NCBI GenBank assembly: GCA_006384855.1
Contig: VCJN01002650.1
Location: forward strand, 1 to 64,000
Origin: Tetraselmis striata
Lineage: Eukaryota > Chlorophyta > Chlorodendrophyceae > Chlorodendrales > Chlorodendraceae
Direction of reading: 5' to 3'
DNA length: 64,000 bases
Shown: piece by piece, positions 20,986-34,100 of the stretch
Layout: the number at the start of each line of letters is the position of its first letter
Position numbering within the stretch: the first letter of the stretch is position 1
The notes under the pieces: model-generated
What the model saw: the letters and a program-made list of their open reading frames with translations, nothing else
Told to the model about the DNA's origin: nothing
The model's database searches: none
Position numbers and translations under genes: made by a program

Positions 20986-22901
20986 TTACCGCCCGCTGCC
21001 GAGCCGGGCGGAGCTGGGGTCCTTCCCGCCGCCGGCTTTGCTGCTGTTCTTGCGCTTGAGCATCCAGTCCATCTGCACGTTGGTGGCGTTCATGGCCTTG
21101 CCCACGTTGAGCACCGACTTGCCCGCGCCGCCGTTGGCGAAGGTGTTGTTGTAGTTGTCCTCGCGCAGCAGGATCTCGGCCTGGTGCAGAGCAGGGTTGG
21201 TGATGGGGGAACACCGTTAGGACCACTCACCACTGCGAGTCCACGAGCCGCCTGCCTACAACTCTCTTCGGGTTGCTTGCCACGTGACAGCTCCATCATA
21301 TGTAAAATACACTTTTCCACACACGGAAGCCCGCCACATTTTCACCCAGCATATACGTAGTTTGTCAACGCAAGATAGGTGCCCTACCTCCGACTAGGCT
21401 CCGACTGGGACTAAGTCACAACGGACTTGCTGATGCGGCTTCAATGAGCACGGGACACGGATGCGCGCGTGCCCACATGCACACGGAATCATTCCGGCCG
21501 TAGTTTACGAGCATAAAACTTACCAGGTATGCTATGAGAAAATAAACATCACGATTTCCGCCGCGTGGCAGGCGTGGTAAGCGCGTTGCAGACGGTGTAC
21601 AAATTGGTAGGGAAGCGCGACAGATAGTAATGAAGCGCGATGTAACTACGCGCGCCGGTGTCGTGCGGTGTCGTGGATTATGACAGGCGGAGGCCCAAGC
21701 GCTGGAGGGGGAAAACTACTACAACACCGTTAGGGCCCATTAACCCAGAAGTGTACGGATTGTCAATGGTCGGCGCATGCTCGGCTGCGCACCTTCATCT
21801 TTTCCATCGCCTCCTTGTAGTACACGACGTCCTTCTGCTGCTGTGCCACCAGCGCCGTCAGCTCCTTGATCCGCGCAACGTCGTCCTCACGGCTCTCCCG
21901 CGCGTTGAAGCGCTTGGTGAGCACCGTGAACTTGTGCTCCAGCTCGGAAAACCTGTGTTATTCGCACCATGCCGAGCAAACATCAACGTACATCCATCGC
22001 CACGTCATGGTGGGGGCAGCCACTCGCAGTATTTTTCACAATTGGAAACAAGCGGGCGTACCGTTCTTCCGCCGCCCGCATCGCCTCTCCGTGCGCCGCC
22101 ACCAGCGCCTCGGTGGCGGCAGCGTGCTTGTCGGCCATCGCGTCGCGCATGTGCTCCGCCTCCTCTGCCGCGTCCGCCATCTCGGTCTCGTGCGCCGCCC
22201 GCAGCGCCGCTATGTCGGCGCTCTTCTCCGCCAGCCCCTTTTGCGTCGACTGCAGCGCCGCCTGCGAAAGCAGACGTGGTGGCGGTGGAAGTTCCACGGG
22301 CGTCAGAACCGCCACCCAAGCGACGAGGTTCGTCATACCGAAAGCTAGATACCACCGAAAACAGTCGTCAAGCGCTATCGACTCGACTGTCCTCCTGCCG
22401 TGTCGAGAGCTTTACCGACTCTCTCTGTCAAAAGGCATGTATATGTAGGGGGTCCAGTTTAAAGCTAGTCGTCGACCAGACAGCTCTCGCTGTGGTCGAT
22501 CGTTAGCTAGATCATCGTCGAGTCGGAAAACGGCCCACTCAAGGGATGTCGAGAGGGGGAGGCTGTGGCGCACCATCGTCTGCGCATTGGCGGTCTTCAG
22601 GCCATCCAGCTCGCTCTGCATCGACGCCATCGTAGACTGCAGCTGCCCGATCTCGCCGCGCAAGCCGGCGACCTTGCGGCCGTGTGCCTCCTTCATAGCC
22701 TCCGCCGCCGCCGCCGCGCGCGCCGCCGCAGCTGCCGCTTCCTCTGCGGCGGTGCGGCGCGCCTCCGCCACCGCGCGGCTGCCTTCCTCTCGAAGCCGCT
22801 CCGCCGTCTCCGCTGCCGCCGCCTGCAGCCTCGCCACCTCCTCTTCGTGCCTGCCAGTCGACAACCACAGCGATACCTACTCAGACTGCCGTCGCATGTA
22901 A

Positions 22902-22970
<69 letters not shown>

Positions 22971-25900
22971 TAATTTTTCTAATATATATATACACATGCA
23001 TGTATTATATATTATGAATATATATCATATGTATATACATAAATACATACATACATACACACATACAAACATATTTACATTAGAAATATATACATACACA
23101 TATGTATACATACATATATGAATATATGTACATATATGTATATATACATTAATATATATGTATGTATTTATGTATGTACGCATGCATGTATGTTCGACTC
23201 ACCGGTGCTGGCTGTCCTGAAGCGCCGCCTCTCGTGCTGCCGCCATCTCTGCCTGCTCACGAGCCGCAGCGTCCGCCACCGCCTGCCGCGCCGCCGCCGC
23301 CGCTTCTGCCGCCGCCTCCAGCTCGGCCGCCAGCTTATCCGCCGCTGCGCGCTCCGCCTCCGTCATCTCCGACTCCTTGGCGCTCAGCGCCGCCGCCGCC
23401 TCCGCACGCAGCGCCGCCTCCTTCTCGTGCATCTCGCGCTCCTTGGCCTCTGACACCTGCCGCAATCGCGCCTCCTCCGCCGCGTGTGCCTCCCTGCGCA
23501 GCAGCAGAACGTGCGCGAGAGGGATGCTCTGGTCAGCATCAGGCCGGGGGCCAAGTAAAACCTACAAGTAACCATAGAATTATTATATCATAATCCATGA
23601 CAAATCCGGAGATACTTCAGACAAAATATGTGTGGTTCAGGTCTGATGGAATAGGTCGTTAGGAGGGAGGGGAGCTATGAGATGCCAAGACGGGGGAGAG
23701 AGGGGAAGGGAGAGGAGGCAGGGGCAACTCCACTAGCAGGGGGGGGGACGGGCGCCAGGAGTTCGCAGTGGCATTCACTGGTGACAAGTCCGCTGTTAGC
23801 GGTGGCGGAGGAGCAGAAGTGCGCCTCCTCAGCCAGCATCACAACTCGGCCGTGGCGATGCTATCGTGCTGCGGGGACGCAGTTCCCAAGCTCGGAGGCT
23901 TGCCAAGCGGTAAAGGCAGCGAAGCGATGAGGAAAAACAGAGCGGTGCGGGTTGTGAGGTGAGCCAAAGTGGCGCTGGTGGGGGCCGGGTATCGTGAACA
24001 AATACAAGCACACGGAACGCAGGCATGCGTGCGCACGCACGCACATGCATTTATGTATGGGTGGGTGTGTCTCCTTGTGCGTGGGTAAATCCACGGCTAT
24101 GAATTCGCGGGCACGTGTTCGCAGGGGGGGGGGGGGAGGGGTCACTTGAGGGCCTGCAAGTTGCCGGACGCCGAGGCCTGCGCAGCCTGCAGCGCCGCGG
24201 CCGCGCGCGCGCGCTCCTCCGCGAGCGCCGTCTCGTTCGCCGCCTTGAGCGCGGCGCCCTCCGCCGCCGCCTTGGCCGCCAGCGCCTTGACCTCCGCCGC
24301 CGCCTGCGCCGCCATGCGCGCCTCCATTGCCGCCATCTCGTCGCGGAGCTCGCGCTCGCGTTTGGCCTGCACGCGCGGCTCCATGGACTCAGTCTCCCCC
24401 CTCCCCCCCCCCCCCCCCCCCGGGGCCACCACTGCCACCCCACCCTCCCTTTTCCCGCCACCTGCCACCCCCTCACACAACCGCCACCACCAGCCTCCTC
24501 TAAGAGTTCACAATACGCAACATCTACACCGACGCCATCACCACTCCAAACCATAACCAACTCGCCACATTCGACAGCGCCGCCCGCACCACCTCCATCG
24601 CCCCCCAATTATATCTCCACCTCCGTCTCACCTGCCACCCAATCGATCCACACCTCAACCCTCCCCCTCCCTCCCCGCCCCCCTCCCTAACTTGCATCAG
24701 CATGCTGCCATTATCCCAAAACATCCTCCAGTTCAATCTCCTTTGCCAACTCTTACACCTCCACTTTCACCGCTACTGGCCCGCTCCCACTAGCTCCTAT
24801 AACCCATTCTGCCTCCGCCTCTGACAACGCACCCGGCAATCACCATTCCTACCTCCAACACCACCCCCGACCTCCCATCATCACCACATCCGCCACCAAC
24901 CCCACCCTCCCCAGGCTCAGGAGCGTGCGACACGGGGCGCACCAGCGTGGCCCTCAGCCCGCCTCGGCGTCACCAGCCTGCAGGGCTAGCTGCTCAGCGG
25001 CCTGTGGACGGAATCCGACAGCAAAGGGGGAAGGGGGAGGGGGGGGGGGGGTCAGCCAGCCAGCTAGCCTCCGCCTATATAGCCATATAGCCTACGCGAT
25101 ATGACTACGTATCGCATCTGCGAATCAGTCTGCTGGTACCGCCTGTGCTACCTGCCGGAGCTAGGTACGGGAACTCCGTTGGGACTCGTGCGTACGTGGT
25201 ACCGTGAACCCTATAATCGTATAGCCCTAAACCCCTCCCCCCCCCCCCCCCCCCCCGCGCGCAGCACCGGCCTGCGCGCTGCCACAGCTCGCGACACTGG
25301 CTGCGATTCATGAAATGTCCGCTTCTGTACTTAAGCAAGGGGCGCCATGGCCCCCATGCTCGAGTGAGTGTCCTACGTAATGGCAGTGCTTACACTTCCC
25401 ACTAAAGTGTAAGACATAACTTGACCACAGTTGCGTTTTAAGAGGAACGTAGGTGAGCCTGAATAAGTAACTTTGAGTTCCAGTGGCTCGAAGTGGGCTC
25501 ACGCACGGCCCTGCTGAACAACACCCCTTGCTGCCTGCAAGAAAAGCACGGGAAAGGAAAGGAGGGGGTGGGCTTTGGGAGGGGGGGGGGGGGGGGGGGG
25601 GCGCACCTTGCGGCGCTCTTCCTCCAGCGAGGCCTGGGCCCCGGCCAGCTCCTTCTCCGCGGCAGCCGTCTCCGCCCTCGCCGCCTCCAGCGCCGCCGCC
25701 GCCGCCGCCGCGCCGGCCTCCAGCTCCGCAATCCGCGCGCGCGCCTCCGCAGAGCCGGCCTCCGCCGCCGCCAGGCTGCCCTCCAGCGCAGCCAGCTGAT
25801 CGCTGGCGCTGCGCCCGCTGTCCTCCAGCTGCTCCTGCAGGCGCGCCACCTCCTTGCCCTTGGCGGCCGCGTCCGCTTCCGCAGCCCGCAGCTTGACGCC

Positions 25901-28900
25901 AAGCTCCTCCGCCTGGGGGGGGGGGGGGGGGGCAGTCCGTTGGGGGGGGGGAGGGGGGTCAGCTCTCACCCCTTCCAACCGTTTGCGCGCCTCGCTATGA
26001 TCGTGGCACACGGCGCTGTTAACACAGGGTTTTCATCAGTTTCATCACCCGGTAAAAAGCAACTGGGTGCTGATTACTGTCACATTTCATTGCGTTAAGC
26101 GCAATCATTCCAGACATTCCATTCTACTTGTTAGGATTGCAACGTTTGTCTCGTGGTGGCATTCCTAGTGTTCATCTGTCCCGTTCCACATATGCTTTGT
26201 TTGTTTGTGTGTGGGTGGGTGGGTGAGTGAGTAGGTGTGTTTTTTTTTGGGGGGGGGGGGGGGGGGGGGGTGAATGGACGCCGATGAGTGCATACATCGT
26301 ACTTCCGGGGGTTGCGAGGCAGCATTGTGGCCTCCACAAATGAATGAATGAATGAAAGTGAATTCACAACGTCGTGATGTCAATAATCTGTGATATCGAT
26401 CAGGCCAGCTTTTGGCTGCGCGCGTGCTGCAGCGAAAAGTGGTCGGCATGAGGGGGGGCATGTGACAGGACATGTCGAGCATGCCCAGAGAACGGGCCAG
26501 CCATAGGGAGGTAGGGGGAGGTAGGAGGAGGGGAGCACTCAGACTGTTGGCAGTCGCCCTCTACTCAATGTTGACCGCCGGCTGGGGGGGGCGGGAAACA
26601 GGGGGGAGGGGGGCTTTGCGTCCGCACCTGCTGCGCGGCTGCCTCCTTCTCCGCGACCGCTGCGGCCATCTCCTCTTTCAGCTGTTGATGCACGGCCCCG
26701 TCACGCAGCGTCAGCTCGATAGTGCCGGCAGCAGCAGGGGAGGGGGTAATACACGGAGGCGGGTTAGCCGGGAGAGGGGGGGTTGTTACCTTTGCAATCG
26801 CCGTGCCCTGCTCCTCCTGCAGCTTGACTTCCAACGCGGAGAGTTGTCTCTGCAGCTCAGCCTCACGCGCGCCCAACTCTGTAGCGGCGCGCTCCGCGGC
26901 GGCCGCAAGCTCCTTGGCGGCGCGCTCCTGCGCCGCGGACAGCTCCGCCGTGTGCTTCCCGCCCAGCGCGTGGACCTCCTGCGCATGCTCCGCCGCCAGC
27001 TCCGCCAGGCGGCGCTTGAGCTCGGCATCCGCGGCCTCCGCAGCGCGCCTGGCTGCCTCCGCTGCGCCGGCCGAGCCGTCGTTCTGCGTGCAAAAGACAG
27101 CATCAGCAATGCCCGCGCCCACGTTCCGTGATGCAGCCCGGAGGGCAGGCCAGGCAGGGCAGGTTCGGCAGACCGTTGCTCCCAAGGCAAGCATAGCGGC
27201 GGGCCCTCTGCATGTGCATATGTATGCGTGGGTCTGTGTATCTTCTGTATACCCCGCCATCGTTTAATTGAGCCTGCATGTCCGGAAATATGAATCGTTT
27301 TGCAGCATCTCGTCGGAATATGCCTGTGGTTTTCATGGCAGTGTTTGTTCAGACAAGGAAAAGGGCAAATATGTTTTCCTCTCTGTGCCGGGAGGTGTGT
27401 GTGTTGGGGGGGGGGGGGGGGGGAGGGGAGGGGGGCAAAACACACCAATGTAAAGCAAACCGAAACAGTGGTTGCAGGTGTAGATGTACGGGTGCCAACT
27501 CACCTATGAAAACCCTTACTGTTAGCCTCAAATTGGGCTTGCTAGCAACATATAACAATATCGGCTATAGTTTCGTCTGCAGTTGACCTCTGGGTGGCAG
27601 GGCGAGTCGCTATTTAGAGTGTTCTTATGAACGTGCCGGCAACCGTAGATGCAGATGTATATCGAGGGCATACACCAGACTAGCAGGGGGGGGGGGGGGG
27701 GGGGGGGGCACAGGGGCGCGGGCGGGCAGCGCACCATCGCCTTGCTCAGCGCGTCCTCCAGCCCGTTGATGCGCACCTGCGCCGCGGCTGCGTCCTTGTC
27801 GTGCTCGATCCGCGCGGCGGCCGCGGCCCTGGCCTCCTCCGCCAGCTGCTCCGCCAGCGCCGCGCGCCCCGCCCCCGCCGCGCGCAGCTCGCCCTCCAGC
27901 TCCCCCACCAACGTGCCCAGCTCCTCCTTGGCTGTGACCGCCTGGACGCCCGCGGGGGGGAGCGCCCCAATTTCAACACCGTCAGCGCCAGCCCCAGGCA
28001 TCAGACCACAGGGAAGGGGCGAGTGGGGGACTCCGCTCTCAGCAAAAGAGGAAGAAGGTGGGTGGGGGGGGGGGGGGGGGGAGGGGGGGGGGAGGGGGGG
28101 GAGGGGGGGGGAGGGCATGCCTGCCCGAGATCGCTGTTGGCCGTGGCCAGATCCTTCCGCAGCCGCTCCAGTTCTGCCTGCCATCCGCAGCAGCAAGCGC
28201 CCGCGTCAGCCAACACACCGAACCCAGCATCGCATCCGCCTCTGCGCGGACCTCCGCGTTACTTGGACTAGAATGGGTGCGCCGTTCCCCAGGGAGAACC
28301 TTTAACTGGGTCCTCATGTGCTAGATGGCTCCCTCTTGCCACCCAGCATTCACACTGCCATTCACATATGCATATATGGGTATACAGAGACACGCCGGTG
28401 CGTGGTGGCAGGGCAGGGGGGGTGTAGGGGTGCGCTGGGTAGCGGCGCACCGCTGCGGCCGCCGCCGCGTCGGCGCGCGCCTTGTCCGTCTCGCCAAGCC
28501 GGCCCTCCTGCTCCGCCAGCTGCACCCTCAGCTCCTCCAGCTGCGCCTCCAGCGCCGCGGCCCGCGCTGCCGCCGACTCCTCCGCTGCCGCCGCCGCGCG
28601 CCGCGCCGCTTCCAGCTCCTCCGCCAGCCCCGCCGCGCGAGCATTCCCGGCAGCGCACTCCCGCCGCGCTGCCTCCAGCTCCTTGGCCGCGTCCTCCAGC
28701 TTGGCGGCCATCTCCCCCGCCGCCTCCGAGCTGCGGTTCAGCTCCGCAGCGCGCCCGCGCTCCTTGGCCAGCTCCTCCAGCAGCCCTTCCACCTTGCCCT
28801 TCCTGCATGCATTCATGCAGCGACAGGCGACGTCACCCCCCCCCCCCCCCCTTCCCTGCTGCCGGAATCCTCCGGCAGTGATGGAGGCCATGCATTCCGA

Positions 28901-30513
28901 GGCTGCCCTCCACGAACGGCATGCAGGATGGGGGAGGGTTGGGCCGGCGACGCACCAGGTAGCATCCGCCTGCTTGAAGCGCCCCTCCCAGTGCTCCTTC
29001 TCCTGGCGCACCAGCTGCCGCTGCGCCTCCACGTCCGCCGCAAGGTCCGCCTCACGCGCGGCCGCTTCCGCCCGCAGCCGCTGCAGCTGCGCGTTGAGGT
29101 CGTCCTCCACCTGCGCAGCCAACCGATCCGCGCTGCCGCTGTCAGCCAGCGCACCGCTTTTTTGGTCGTGCCCCCAAGACAGGACTGGCAACAGCAACAC
29201 TCTTGCAGCACCCCTACGACGGGCCTTTCAGGCAGCAATCCAGGAACGGCAGACCACCCTGTGGTCTTGCTCTGCCACGCCGGGTCATGCTAGGCCACCT
29301 AGCTGGCAGCGCAACACAGAGTGCTCACCCCCCCCCCCCTCCCCCTTTTCCCTGAGACGCCCCCCCCCCCCCCCCCCCTTCCCCCCCCCCCCCCCCTAAA
29401 TCCCCAAGCCACACCCCGCCAGCCCACCTGCATGCGCTCCGCTATCATGTTGTTGTATTTGGAGTTGCCCTCCGTGACCGCCTCCTTGAGCTCCGCGCGC
29501 GAGCGCTCCAGCTCCGCCCGCAGCTGCCCCTCCGCCGCCGACGCGCTCTTGGACAGCTCGCTCGTGTTTCCCAGCGCGCGCTGCAGCTCCGCCTTCAGTG
29601 CCTCCACCTGCAGGCGCCCCCGCAGCGCGTCAACCCCCGCCGCCCTGCCGTGCACCGCCACAGCCGCAACCAAAGCCACAGCCTGCAGCAGCAGCCCGGG
29701 CCACCGGCGCGGCAGTCACCTCGCCGCTCAGCTTGACCACCGTCGTCTCCGCGGTGGCGACGAGCTCCGCCTCGCGCCGCTGCGCGCGCTCCTGGCAACC
29801 CCGGCCAAATCAGCAGAATGTATCAATGGCTGCGGCCCGCCGTACCAGGGCGGGGCTGTTCATGCTGGTGAGAAGGTGGTGTCTAGGTAGAGGATACCGA
29901 GGGAGTTGAGGAGGGGGGGGGGCACCTTATACTCGGCAAACTCCCCCATCGCCGCCTCGCGCATCTGCTCATTCTGACGGTCCATCTTTTTAATCACCTC
30001 CTGCACGCGCAGCTCCTCGCGCCGTCCGTCCAGCGCATCCTGCCAGTGGCCAGGCGGGCGACGGCGCGTGCGAGTCAGGTTTCGCGGGCAACCGGCCCTT
30101 GGCTCGCGCATTCCCCACCGCCCCCTCGGCCGTTCCGAGCCGCAACAGGGCTAGAGCGTAAGCAGCACCCGACTCCCCTCATCGCCAGCTTTTCACTCAG
30201 TTGGCTCAGAGCATTCCCACAGCCGCACGACTTCTACTCACGCAGGAAAGCCGCCCGCCGCGACAGCTCCGCGGCGCACTGCTGGCGGACGGGAACGGGC
30301 GCACACCTGGAACGCGTTGAGCTTGTCCGCGGTGTCGCGCAGCACGGTTTCGATCTCCGATTCGTACTGGTCCGCCATCTCCGCGAGGTCCATGTCATGG
30401 TCCTCGTTCTTGTTGTTAAGATGGTAGATGACCTTGGTGAGCTGCGCTATCTTCTTGCTCATCCGCAGCTGCAGGTCGGGCATCATACCGCCGCTGCCGC
30501 CCGATTGCGCCAT
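20986..30513 (-). CDS. FAM184-type coiled-coil protein, complete
   Basis: Seventeen exons on the minus strand: 30307-30513, 29926-30039, 29720-29791, 29428-29607, 28956-29110, 28451-28802, 28121-28177, 27735-27941, 26790-27083, 26628-26714, 25607-25912, 24146-24393 (or 24387), 23203-23493, 22574-22850, 22062-22261, 21793-21952 and 20986-21180 (stop TAA). All phases agree, giving about 1133 aa, close to animal FAM184A. The start MAQSGGSGGMMPDLQLRMSK runs into KKIAQLTKVIYHLNNKNEDH, the FAM184 N-terminal signature. The middle is almost unbroken Ala/Glu/Arg-rich coiled coil. The C-terminus keeps FSELEHKFTVLTKRF and EILLREDNYNNTFANG, matching the family's NREENYNKVF-like end. No enzyme motif or membrane segment is present; the role is unknown, with a cytoskeletal or ciliary scaffold as a guess. 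The seventh exon uses a GC donor (CAG|GCATGC). A fold-back lies just upstream of the start. Confidence 0.88.
22905..23190. repeat. (CT)n-(TA)n microsatellite and AT-rich tract
   Basis: In the FAM184 intron 22851-23202: CT repeats (about 22905-22940), TA repeats (22940-22968), then ATACATACATAC-type DNA. Confidence 0.9.
24420..24915. other. G-depleted, C/A/T strand-asymmetric block in FAM184 intron
   Basis: About 500 bp in which the plus strand is almost free of G and rich in C-A-C-C words. The transcribed sense (minus) strand is therefore G-rich and C-poor. It starts next to a C18-type tract before the exon ending near 24393. No repeat unit is evident. Confidence 0.75.
27487..27646 (-). mobile_element. 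MITE-like element, copy 6 (FAM184 intron)
   Basis: Begins TACGGGTGCCAAC, continues AACCCTTACTGTTAGCCTCA, AATTGGGCTTGCTAGCAA, TAGTTTCGTCTGCAGTTGAC and TGGCAGGGCGAG, and ends near GTGCCGGCAACCGTA. Lies in the intron 27084-27734, in the same sense as the gene. Confidence 0.7.
29165..29250 (+). repeat. dispersed repeat R1, copy B (FAM184 intron)
   Basis: Keeps AGACAGGACTGGCAACAGCA, CTACGACGGGCCTTTCAGGC and AGCAATCCAG. It sits in the intron 29111-29427, antisense to the gene. Confidence 0.6.
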
Positions 30514-30649
30514 GCCGCCCGCCACTCAGCCGCCGCCCCTCCCCCGAGCCTGCTCCCGCTCCCACCCGCCAGGCGCCGGATGCTCCGCTCCAGGGATGCT
30601 GGGCCGAGGGCCACGGTGCCGCCTGCGCCACGGGAGGGCAACCGCAGGC

Positions 30650-31131
30650 CGGTATAAGGCGGGCCGCGGGTCTAGTGTCGAGGCGCCGCTGGGTTCTTGG
30701 CCGAAATAAATGCTGTCCGACGGGCGGCTGTCTCCAGGGACATATACGCTAGGTGAGTAATATTCGCCTAACGACAATATAAGTAAAGTAAAGTAAAGTT
30801 AATCTTATCTTAGCAAGCATTCATCCATTTTATTGGACTCCGGGGGAATGTTACTTCAATAATAAAAAGTAAAGCTAAGTTCGCCCCGGGACATCGGCCG
30901 AAGCCGCCCCAGCATGTTACTTCAATAATATCCCCACCTGTTCGAATTCTCGGCGTTATTATTTTATCTTTTCGATCTGCTTCATAGCTCACTGCTATGT
31001 TATTTGCTATCGTCTAGTGTACCTGTACGTTCCCGGAGCCAGCCGCCCGTCGGACAATATTTATTTCGGCCAGCAAACTAACCCAGCCATGTCGCCAACT
31101 CTCCACTAGACCCGCGGCCCGCCTTACCACC
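30650..31131. mobile_element. fold-back element upstream of FAM184 start
   Basis: Inverted arms of about 105-120 bp at 30650-30753 and 31012-31131. Shared blocks include GGCGGGCCGCGGGTCTAGTG, TTGGCCGAAATAAAT and TGTCCGACGGGCGGCTG. The 260-bp loop contains AAAGTAAAGTAAAG and repeat R2 (30877-30913). No coding capacity; the shape is that of a long-TIR MITE. It lies 137 bp upstream of the proposed FAM184 ATG, so it could overlap the promoter. Confidence 0.75.
30877..30913 (+). repeat. dispersed repeat R2, copy B
   Basis: GTTCGCCCCGGGACATCGGC core as at 6869-6906, here in the loop of the fold-back. Confidence 0.65.
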
Positions 31132-34100
31132 GGCCGGCGGTTGCCGGAAACGGAAAACGAAGAAAAATAACGAGAATGGGAAATCCCGACCATAATATAG
31201 TCGATTAAGTCCTATGATTGCCAATTTATGAGATAATGCATCCGGAGATACCCTGTTGTTGTTGTACCATAATATCTTGGTCGCGATGTATTTTTATAGA
31301 GATTTAGTCGCTTTAGTCGCTATTTGCGGAAAAAGCGCAAACAAATTCCAGCCGGGGGGGGGGGGGGGGGGGGCGGTGCTGCTGTGTGTAGGGCACTTCC
31401 TGTTCGAACAACGATAAGTGCCCGGCCGCACTCCTGCGTATGTGTATGTTTGTCTGTCGAGCTCCCAGTGGTAGTCTGGCTGGAGCAGATAGCAAGGAGC
31501 GGGCCGCTGGACTTCCAGGCGGGCGCCGTTATTACCCGCCGCCCTGCTCGGTTTGTTCTTCGTCGCGCACGATGCTGTCGTTGTCCCGCAGCGTCTTCCG
31601 CACAGCATCACCCTAGCGCCATCAGACATGCGCGCTCTACTATCATCAGTCGTCTGCAGCGTACAATACAAAGTCGCGCGCTGTGGGGCCCCTGCGGCGA
31701 AAAACTCCGGTATACAAATGGAACAATATCGGATATATAACACGGAAAGCAGTTACGGGTAGTTCTTATTTGTGGCAAGACCCTTAAATAGATAGACCCT
31801 GGTTGGAGGACTGATGTACCGATTACACGTACCGGTATGTATGAATTACAAAACGCTGGTAAGGACCAATCATAGCCAACAGCAGCGCTAGCTAGAGGAG
31901 ATCGACAAAAGCAGCCGCTTCAAAAGGAACAGATTCCTTATGACTCCGAACTCCCGTTCTTTCGTCGCGAGACCCTATTTTCAATAGGCGTCCCGTCACA
32001 ATTTGGGTAGCTTTGTACACGTACATGTATGTGTGCGTCTACGTGTACGTGTTCATGTAATCCAATGGGCCCGAAACCCGCACGAGACATGACGGATGAG
32101 TTATGCGCGCCAGATTCGGGCCGGACCACTGCTTCCGGGCCTGATCCGGGCCCGCCCGCCGTCCGGTCCGGGCAAGGCCGGGGTTAGAGAGTCCGCGCCA
32201 TGCATGCATGTGCGACGGTGATCCATGGCCACACTGGGTTGCTTCGGCAGCGGGATGACAGAGTGGCGAATATATGCCGTATGTTGAGGCAGCGCGCACG
32301 CTCTCGAGCCGCCACCAAGCTCAGCGCAACCCGATGAAATCCCCAGCGAGCAAGGCCTCTTGATGAGCTCGGGTGATGCACCGAGTGCCATGCGACGAGA
32401 GGGTGCCATGCCGATCCGCCGCCAAGCATGCGACAGGTCGCACCGCGCGGCGAACGCCCTTGCTCACCTCACCCACCGTGCCAAAAACCACGCATGCCTG
32501 TGTACACCAACATATCCAGGATGTCCCGAAGTGGGTCATGTTGTCCCGGGTCCTTGTTGTGCCACGCCGCATCCCAAACAACCATTCATGTTGCATGTCG
32601 CCCAACGGGGTGCGCTCAAACTGATCCACAGCCCTGGCAGCCCGAGTTTCAACACCATATGGTGATACTGGGCCAAAGCTTCCCCTCCATATTCTGCGAC
32701 GGGCATATCGCATGTAGAGTACTCCATGACGGTACTCTCTTAATCTCTATCCCTTTATTGAATGGCAATTGCTTCAACACAAACATGATGGATTGTTGTA
32801 CGAATCCTTGGGACATATCTACGGCGTAAGAAGGCATGTCGGTGATGCCATGCCACCGGGATATTGCTGCAGTGTTGCCCAACAACATCAGTGTGGCGTG
32901 CAAATACAATAAGGCTTTGGGCCTCGTAATATAGACGAATACGTGGAATGTTCAACGGGACGACGTGTTCCTTGAAATGCTCCGATACATTCTTCCTTGC
33001 AATGAACCGATTGAAACAGCCGGTGCGGCGCAATAAAGCACCACGTGCTGCCCAGTATGGTGGCTCTCCCAGTCCAAAACATTCTGTCGTAGTAGCCTAT
33101 ATAATTATAGGCAGCACAGGGTGTGATTTATTACAGCTCAAAATGTGGCCATCGATGTCTGGGTATTTATCCGTAGCGTTAATCGCAACCGTTTATTATT
33201 GTACAACATTCATGGTGCATATATTGCACCAAGCCAAAAGTACGCAGATTGTGTTCTCGCGCTAAGATTTGCCAGCATAATATTTTATATGTGACTACCT
33301 ATGCACAGTTTGGGGGAGAGCTATGGGGCATATACGCATAATGCTCAACAGGAACGTCGTGTCCTTGAAAATGCTCCGAAACCAACACTGAAACCATCGC
33401 CGGAGGAAACCGCACGGCCGCTGCGTTGCCGAGACATCATCACCCGGGATCACGCGGAGTCATGGGTATGTCGCCGGCCATGTGTGAAAGGTTGGCGGGG
33501 CAGAACGCGATAGCTCGGCAGTATGGTGGCAACAAGCGACGCTTACTACACGTTGGCGCGTTCATTGTCCTGAAATTGCTTCGAAATCAACAATCTCAAC
33601 AATATAACCGGCACTGCGGCACACCGGATGTTTGTTGCTTCGATCCTGGGGCAACTCCGAAAGGTATAAAATGCTCCAAATTAACCTAAACATGTAACAA
33701 CTTACCGCCCCAAGCTCCATGCATGATGTCCGTGCGTGTGAGATACGTCGGGTCGACAAGATGTCGTTTTTTTGCCGTACTACACGAGTGCGGTACGGCG
33801 CTTTAGATGGGTAGCTAGGACGGTCTGAAGTATACCCGCCTCGTACTACAGTTTTCTCACCAATTCTCCAACCCCAGCATATTAGTTGCTTTCCCGCCGC
33901 TTGCCATAGGCAGGTGGGATGCTGGGGGAGAGTCATGGTGCATCGCATTGCTTTTGGAAGTGCATGCCATGTGACACAATGAAATACACAGTGAATCGCA
34001 TCGTGAAAACTTGTAAATTGAAAGTTGGTTATAACGTGCTGGCCTGCTGCTCCCCAAACAGAGTTGTTCTCACAATGCTATATCCAACCATAGTAGGCAA

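Noticed and set aside
28318-29399. Plus-strand frames of 305-322 codons opposite FAM184
   Set aside because: Antisense of Ala/Glu-rich coiled-coil exons yields stop-free Arg/Pro/Leu frames; the minus strand gives phase-consistent exons.
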